DNA of 64,000 nucleotides, from contig CAVZPR010000002.1 of assembly GCA_963777285.1 (NCBI GenBank), positions 186,001 to 250,000 on the forward strand. The letters are read 5' to 3'. The stretch is from JAFARE01 sp963777285 (GTDB lineage Bacteria; Chloroflexota; Dormibacteria; Aeolococcales; Aeolococcaceae). The first letter of the stretch is position 1; every line of letters starts with the position of its first letter. Below are positions 61,201 through 64,000 of this stretch, one piece after another. The translations under genes and the position numbers were made by a program. The notes beneath the pieces are model-generated. The model was not told where the DNA came from. It saw nothing but the letters and a program-made list of their open reading frames with translations, and made no database searches.

Positions 61201-62148
61201 TCAGGCGCGTGATCGCCGCGAGGGCCGCCGCGATCGAGCGCGCAGCAGCCACATGACCAGGGCCGCCAGCACGATGCACATGGCGATCAGCGCCCAGGGA
61301 TTGACCACCAGCATGCTCTTGCTGAGCACGATCGCCTTGGTGGCGGAATCCGTTCTGTCGGGATAGGCAAGCGTGACCGTCATCGTCACCACGTCGAACG
61401 GGAACGCGGGCACCGCGGTCACCTGGAAGGAACGCGAGCGCCCGATGGGGAGCAGCGACCGGGCGATGCGCTGCTGCGACGGCGTGCCGCTGAAGGGCGC
61501 GGACGTTGCGTCGTTCTCGCCGAAGAACTGAATCGACGACGGCCCCACGTTGTGCGCGGTGACTTCGCCGACGACCATGTCACCGTCGATGAGGTTCCCG
61601 ATGTGGATCGGCCCCACGTTGAATCCAGGCACGTCGAGATCAGCCGCGAGCTCGCGATCGCGCGGGCCGGGGACGTTGATGATGAAGAACGCCCCGATCT
61701 GATTGATGAGGTGCACGCTGCCACTGCCGGTGGCGACCGGGGTGACCACGAATCCGATGTAGTACAGGTCCGGGCTGATGTGCGCCGGCATGTGCACCCT
61801 CACGGAGACGTCGACGTAGCTCTGCGCCGCGACCGTGAGCGAGCCAGCGGGAAATTCCGTGCGCGACGCCCAGAGAGGATCGGCGGCGCCGCTGAAGGAC
61901 GTGGTGCCGTTGTCGCCGAGCGTGACGCGTTCGCTCTTCACTCTCACGGTGACGGGCGTCGTGCCCGCGTTGACGATGCGGATCGGCACCGGCGCGGTCT
62001 CACTCGGGCGCAGCGTCACAGGGTCCGCGGGGACGGAGACGGCCAGCGAGCGCGGGGTGTGGCTTGCAGGTGTCGCTGCGAGAGCACCGAATGGTGCGGC
62101 GACCGCCGCCACCACGACTACAACGATGCCCGCCCAAAGTCGCTTCAC
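61201..62148 (-). CDS. WxLIP/DUF916-like surface-anchored protein
   Basis: A 315-residue protein starting with GTG: signal peptide (1-24), two extracellular immunoglobulin-like domains and a C-terminal transmembrane helix (MLVVNPWALIAMCIVLAALV) with a basic tail. LAVSVPADPVTLRPSETAPV, then YVDVSVRVHMPAHISPDLYY and IGFVVTPVATGSG, follow the DUF916 (WxL-interacting protein) plan. In Firmicutes such proteins pair with WxL proteins on the cell wall; the adjacent upstream gene fits that partner role. Confidence 0.7.
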   Translation of the reverse strand: MKRLWAGIVVVVVAAVAAPFGALAATPASHTPRSLAVSVPADPVTLRPSETAPVPIRIVNAGTTPVTVRVKSERVTLGDNGTTSFSGAADPLWASRTEFPAGSLTVAAQSYVDVSVRVHMPAHISPDLYYIGFVVTPVATGSGSVHLINQIGAFFIINVPGPRDRELAADLDVPGFNVGPIHIGNLIDGDMVVGEVTAHNVGPSSIQFFGENDATSAPFSGTPSQQRIARSLLPIGRSRSFQVTAVPAFPFDVVTMTVTLAYPDRTDSATKAIVLSKSMLVVNPWALIAMCIVLAALVMWLLRARSRRPSRRSRA

Positions 62149-62176
62149 ACCGTCGGCCTCGCCACCTCCAGAACGA

Positions 62177-63235
62177 TCAGCTGTAGTTGGGTGTTGCCGT
62201 GTAGGTGATGGTGTCCGTGTACGTGCCGGCCTGTGTCGCGTAGTCCACGGCGGTCTGATCGGTGATCGCGATGGTGTTCGCGGTCGCGCCGGTGGCCGCT
62301 GTGCTCAGCGCGATGATGTCACCCGCGTTCCGGTATCCGGCGTACTTGGCGCCGGCGGAGAACGCCGCGTTCACCGCGAAGCCCGCGTCGCCCACGCCCG
62401 TGCCGGTGACCGTGTAGCCCGTTGCATTGGCAGGCGCGGCCGGCCATGTGACGGCCGTCGACATCTGGGTCGAGACGGGCGGGATGGTCGGGTTGCCGGT
62501 CGACGAGCTCTGCAGCCCGGTCGCGTTGTCCGACACCGTCAGCGTGTAGCCGGAGTTCGCGTTGCTCAGGATGGTCAGGTTGATGGCCTGCGTCTGATCC
62601 GCCAGCGCGGGAAGGCTGGGATCCATGTTGAGCTGGAACGAGGTGGTGTCGAGCGTGAACGTGAGGCTCTGCGCCACGACGATGGTCTCCGCGGTATTGG
62701 TCGACGCGAAGGTGACTGCAGGGGTTGTGCCGCTGTCGATCACCGCGGGCACCGCCGTGTTGGTCGCGATCGCGGTCGTGTAGCTGCCTGCGGCCGGGTT
62801 GGTCATGCCCGAGAACTCGATGAAGATCGGGATGCCGGCGGACACGCTCACAGCCGATGTGACGGTGTACGTGATCACCTGCCCCGCCCTGGCCACCGTC
62901 CCCGCTCCGATGCCGTACGCCAGGACGATTGCCGGCGCGCCGGCAAGTCCCGCACCTGACACCGTGAAGGTGATGGTCTTGATCGTGCCCGTCGTCGCGG
63001 TCTTGAACGAGTAGCTGTAGTTCGTCGAGGTGGCCGCAGCCTGGTTGTTGGAAACGGACCAACTGAGGTTGGTGAGGGTTCCGGCGGCGAGAACGGGGCT
63101 TGCCGCTACGATCGATATCCCCGCCATCAGCGCCACCGCGATCACGAGCGAGAGTGCCTGTCTCCGCAGGCGCCGAACAAGGCGCGTGACGCGCCCCACG
63201 AGGTTCTTCACGAAGCTGGAGTTTGGTTGGCACAC
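62177..63235 (-). CDS. Secreted surface protein with WxL-like C-terminal domain
   Basis: A 352-residue exported protein with a signal (LSLVIAVALMAGISIVAA, cleavage after VLA). It is very rich in Thr, Ala and Ser and low in charge. The C-terminal third (SNANSGYTLTVSDNATGLQS to AGTYTDTITYTATPNYS) matches the beta-sandwich ending of WxL/choice-of-anchor domains. It precedes the DUF916-like gene by 28 bases in the same direction, so both are probably exported as a pair. Confidence 0.68.
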   Translation of the reverse strand: MCQPNSSFVKNLVGRVTRLVRRLRRQALSLVIAVALMAGISIVAASPVLAAGTLTNLSWSVSNNQAAATSTNYSYSFKTATTGTIKTITFTVSGAGLAGAPAIVLAYGIGAGTVARAGQVITYTVTSAVSVSAGIPIFIEFSGMTNPAAGSYTTAIATNTAVPAVIDSGTTPAVTFASTNTAETIVVAQSLTFTLDTTSFQLNMDPSLPALADQTQAINLTILSNANSGYTLTVSDNATGLQSSSTGNPTIPPVSTQMSTAVTWPAAPANATGYTVTGTGVGDAGFAVNAAFSAGAKYAGYRNAGDIIALSTAATGATANTIAITDQTAVDYATQAGTYTDTITYTATPNYS

Positions 63236-63403
63236 ATGGGCTCGCGGCCGATGGCTGCGAGGTTGCGACGGCGCCGTGACTGCCGCGAGACTGCGTCAAC
63301 CGCGTCCGCGAGCCGGGTCGTATGGGGCCATGGTCGCGGGTCTCTGTCCCGGCTGGCTCGCCTAGACTTCCGGCGGCGGGATCATCGAAGAGGAGTGACG
63401 TGA

Positions 63404-63814
63404 ATGCTTGCAACGGAGGCCGCTGAGCGCTGGCGCCGGACGTGGGAAGAGGCGTGGCCGCGTCTCGATGTCGAGGCGATCACGGCGCTCTACGCGCGCA
63501 GCGCGACATATCGCGCGCTCGCCTTCCGCGAGCCCGATCTCGGCCTGGACGGCGTCCGCCGCTACCTGCACGCGAGCTTTGAGACGGCGAGTGATGTTCG
63601 CTGCCGGTTCGCCGCTCCGATCGTCGCGGGCGACCGCGCGGCCGTGGAATGGTGGGCGTCGTGGGTGGAGGACGGCGACGCGCTCACCATGGCGGGGACC
63701 ACGCTGCTCCGCTTCGACGACGACGGGCTGGTCGTCGATCACCGTGACTACTGGTACCAGCAGCCCGGCCGCGCCGAACCGTATGCGGAGTGGAGCAGCT
63801 CGGATAGCGGCTGA
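63404..63814 (+). CDS. SnoaL/NTF2-like protein
   Basis: A 136-residue cone-shaped NTF2-fold protein: WRRTWEEAWPRLDVEAITAL, a YARSATYRALAFREPDLGLD loop, and closing strands AAVEWWASWVEDGDALTMAG and LVVDHRDYWYQQPGRAEPYA. Functions in the family range from small-molecule isomerases to steroid-like binding, so none is assigned. An AGAGGAG Shine-Dalgarno precedes the ATG. Confidence 0.8.
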   Translation: MLATEAAERWRRTWEEAWPRLDVEAITALYARSATYRALAFREPDLGLDGVRRYLHASFETASDVRCRFAAPIVAGDRAAVEWWASWVEDGDALTMAGTTLLRFDDDGLVVDHRDYWYQQPGRAEPYAEWSSSDSG

Positions 63815-63897
63815 GCGGACCCTTACGGCGTGCTTCGGATGGCAGTGGCATGGTGCTACAGGCGGTAGACCATCTCCCCAATCGCCAGGAGGCGGAT

Positions 63898-63903
63898 TAC
63901 AAT
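63898..63903 (+). promoter_or_regulatory. Candidate -10 (TACAAT) for the gene at the right edge
   Basis: TACAAT about 54 bases before GTG 63958. No convincing -35. Confidence 0.35.
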
Positions 63904-63957
63904 TCCGGCACCCTTTATGCGAAGAGTGTCTGAAACCCTCGCGGCTGTGAGGGATTG

Positions 63958-64000
63958 GTGAACGCCCAGGTTCTGGCCAACAATCTCTGGGTGGTCATCG
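63958..64000 (+). CDS. 5' fragment of a probable ammonium transporter
   Basis: Only 14 codons lie in the window: GTG then NAQVLANNLWVVI. This resembles the start of Amt/AmtB proteins just before the first helix (typically W-V-L-I/V), and a GAGGGA Shine-Dalgarno precedes it. The rest is outside the window, so the assignment is tentative. Confidence 0.35.
   Translation, partial: MNAQVLANNLWVVI

Overview
The window is very GC-rich (about 70 percent by eye) and densely coded on both strands. Stop and start codons overlap repeatedly (ATGA, GTGA, TGATG), and GTG starts are common. It holds the start of a mra/division cluster, a type-A RNase P RNA, lipoproteins, a WxL-like surface cluster, a mycothiol-type DinB enzyme family, an F420-ligase-like gene and a phosphoketolase shunt. 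There are no outer-membrane genes. This fits a monoderm Terrabacteria lineage such as Dormibacterota, Chloroflexota or a deep actinobacterium; the sequence alone does not decide. No tRNA, CRISPR array, insertion sequence or phage gene was recognised.

Layout. 1-3.6 kb (minus): mraZ, rsmH, ftsL and an FtsI-type PBP, with an MraZ operator and promoter upstream. 3.6-4.0 kb: rnpB. 4.1-9.4 kb: housekeeping genes (GNAT, DUF1028, rnhA, zinc-ribbon protein, trpD, alpha/beta hydrolase, Nudix CoA pyrophosphatase). 9.4-15.0 kb: an MBL hydrolase, lon and PLD-like operon, then a membrane HtrA protease. 15-20 kb: DUF1003, phhB, class II aldolase, an NAD-salvage operon nrtR-pncB-pncA and a TIGR03083 enzyme. 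20-25.6 kb: soluble histidine kinase, TlpA lipoprotein with a glutaredoxin-thioredoxin reductase fusion, a zinc-binding orphan protein, a response regulator, a second TlpA protein and an MBL hydrolase. 25.6-30.8 kb: hydrolase, thioesterase, phosphoketolase and acetate kinase, which together would turn sugar phosphates into acetyl-phosphate and then acetate plus ATP. 31-37 kb: DinB/TPR protein, a large Cas4-like nuclease/DEDD/helicase fusion with a small coupled gene, GNAT and WYL regulator. 37-38 kb: msrB and msrA. 38-44.6 kb: two branched-chain-type binding lipoproteins around a Liv ABC transporter with a LivM-LivG fusion. 44.7-46.6 kb: an FtsH paralogue with a degraded ATPase but an intact zinc-protease site. 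46.6-55.1 kb: dehydrogenases, two convergent paralogous polytopic membrane proteins, asnB and a CofE-like ligase. 55.1-63.2 kb: secreted repeat protein, PRC-barrel, P450, SCO6745-family protein and a secreted/WxL-like surface cluster. The right edge holds a SnoaL-like gene and the first codons of a probable ammonium transporter.

Three themes run across the window. First, many lead genes have a TAnnnT hexamer 6-8 bases before the start codon and no Shine-Dalgarno, which suggests leaderless transcription; rnpB, whose 5' end is fixed by its P1 helix, gives the same distance. Second, several genes (ftsL twice, trpD, one MBL gene and possibly the P450) read correctly only if single-base indels are allowed, so either the assembly carries indels or these are real frameshifts. 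Third, two ATPases (the FtsH-like protein and LivF) have lost catalytic residues while keeping the rest of their architecture.
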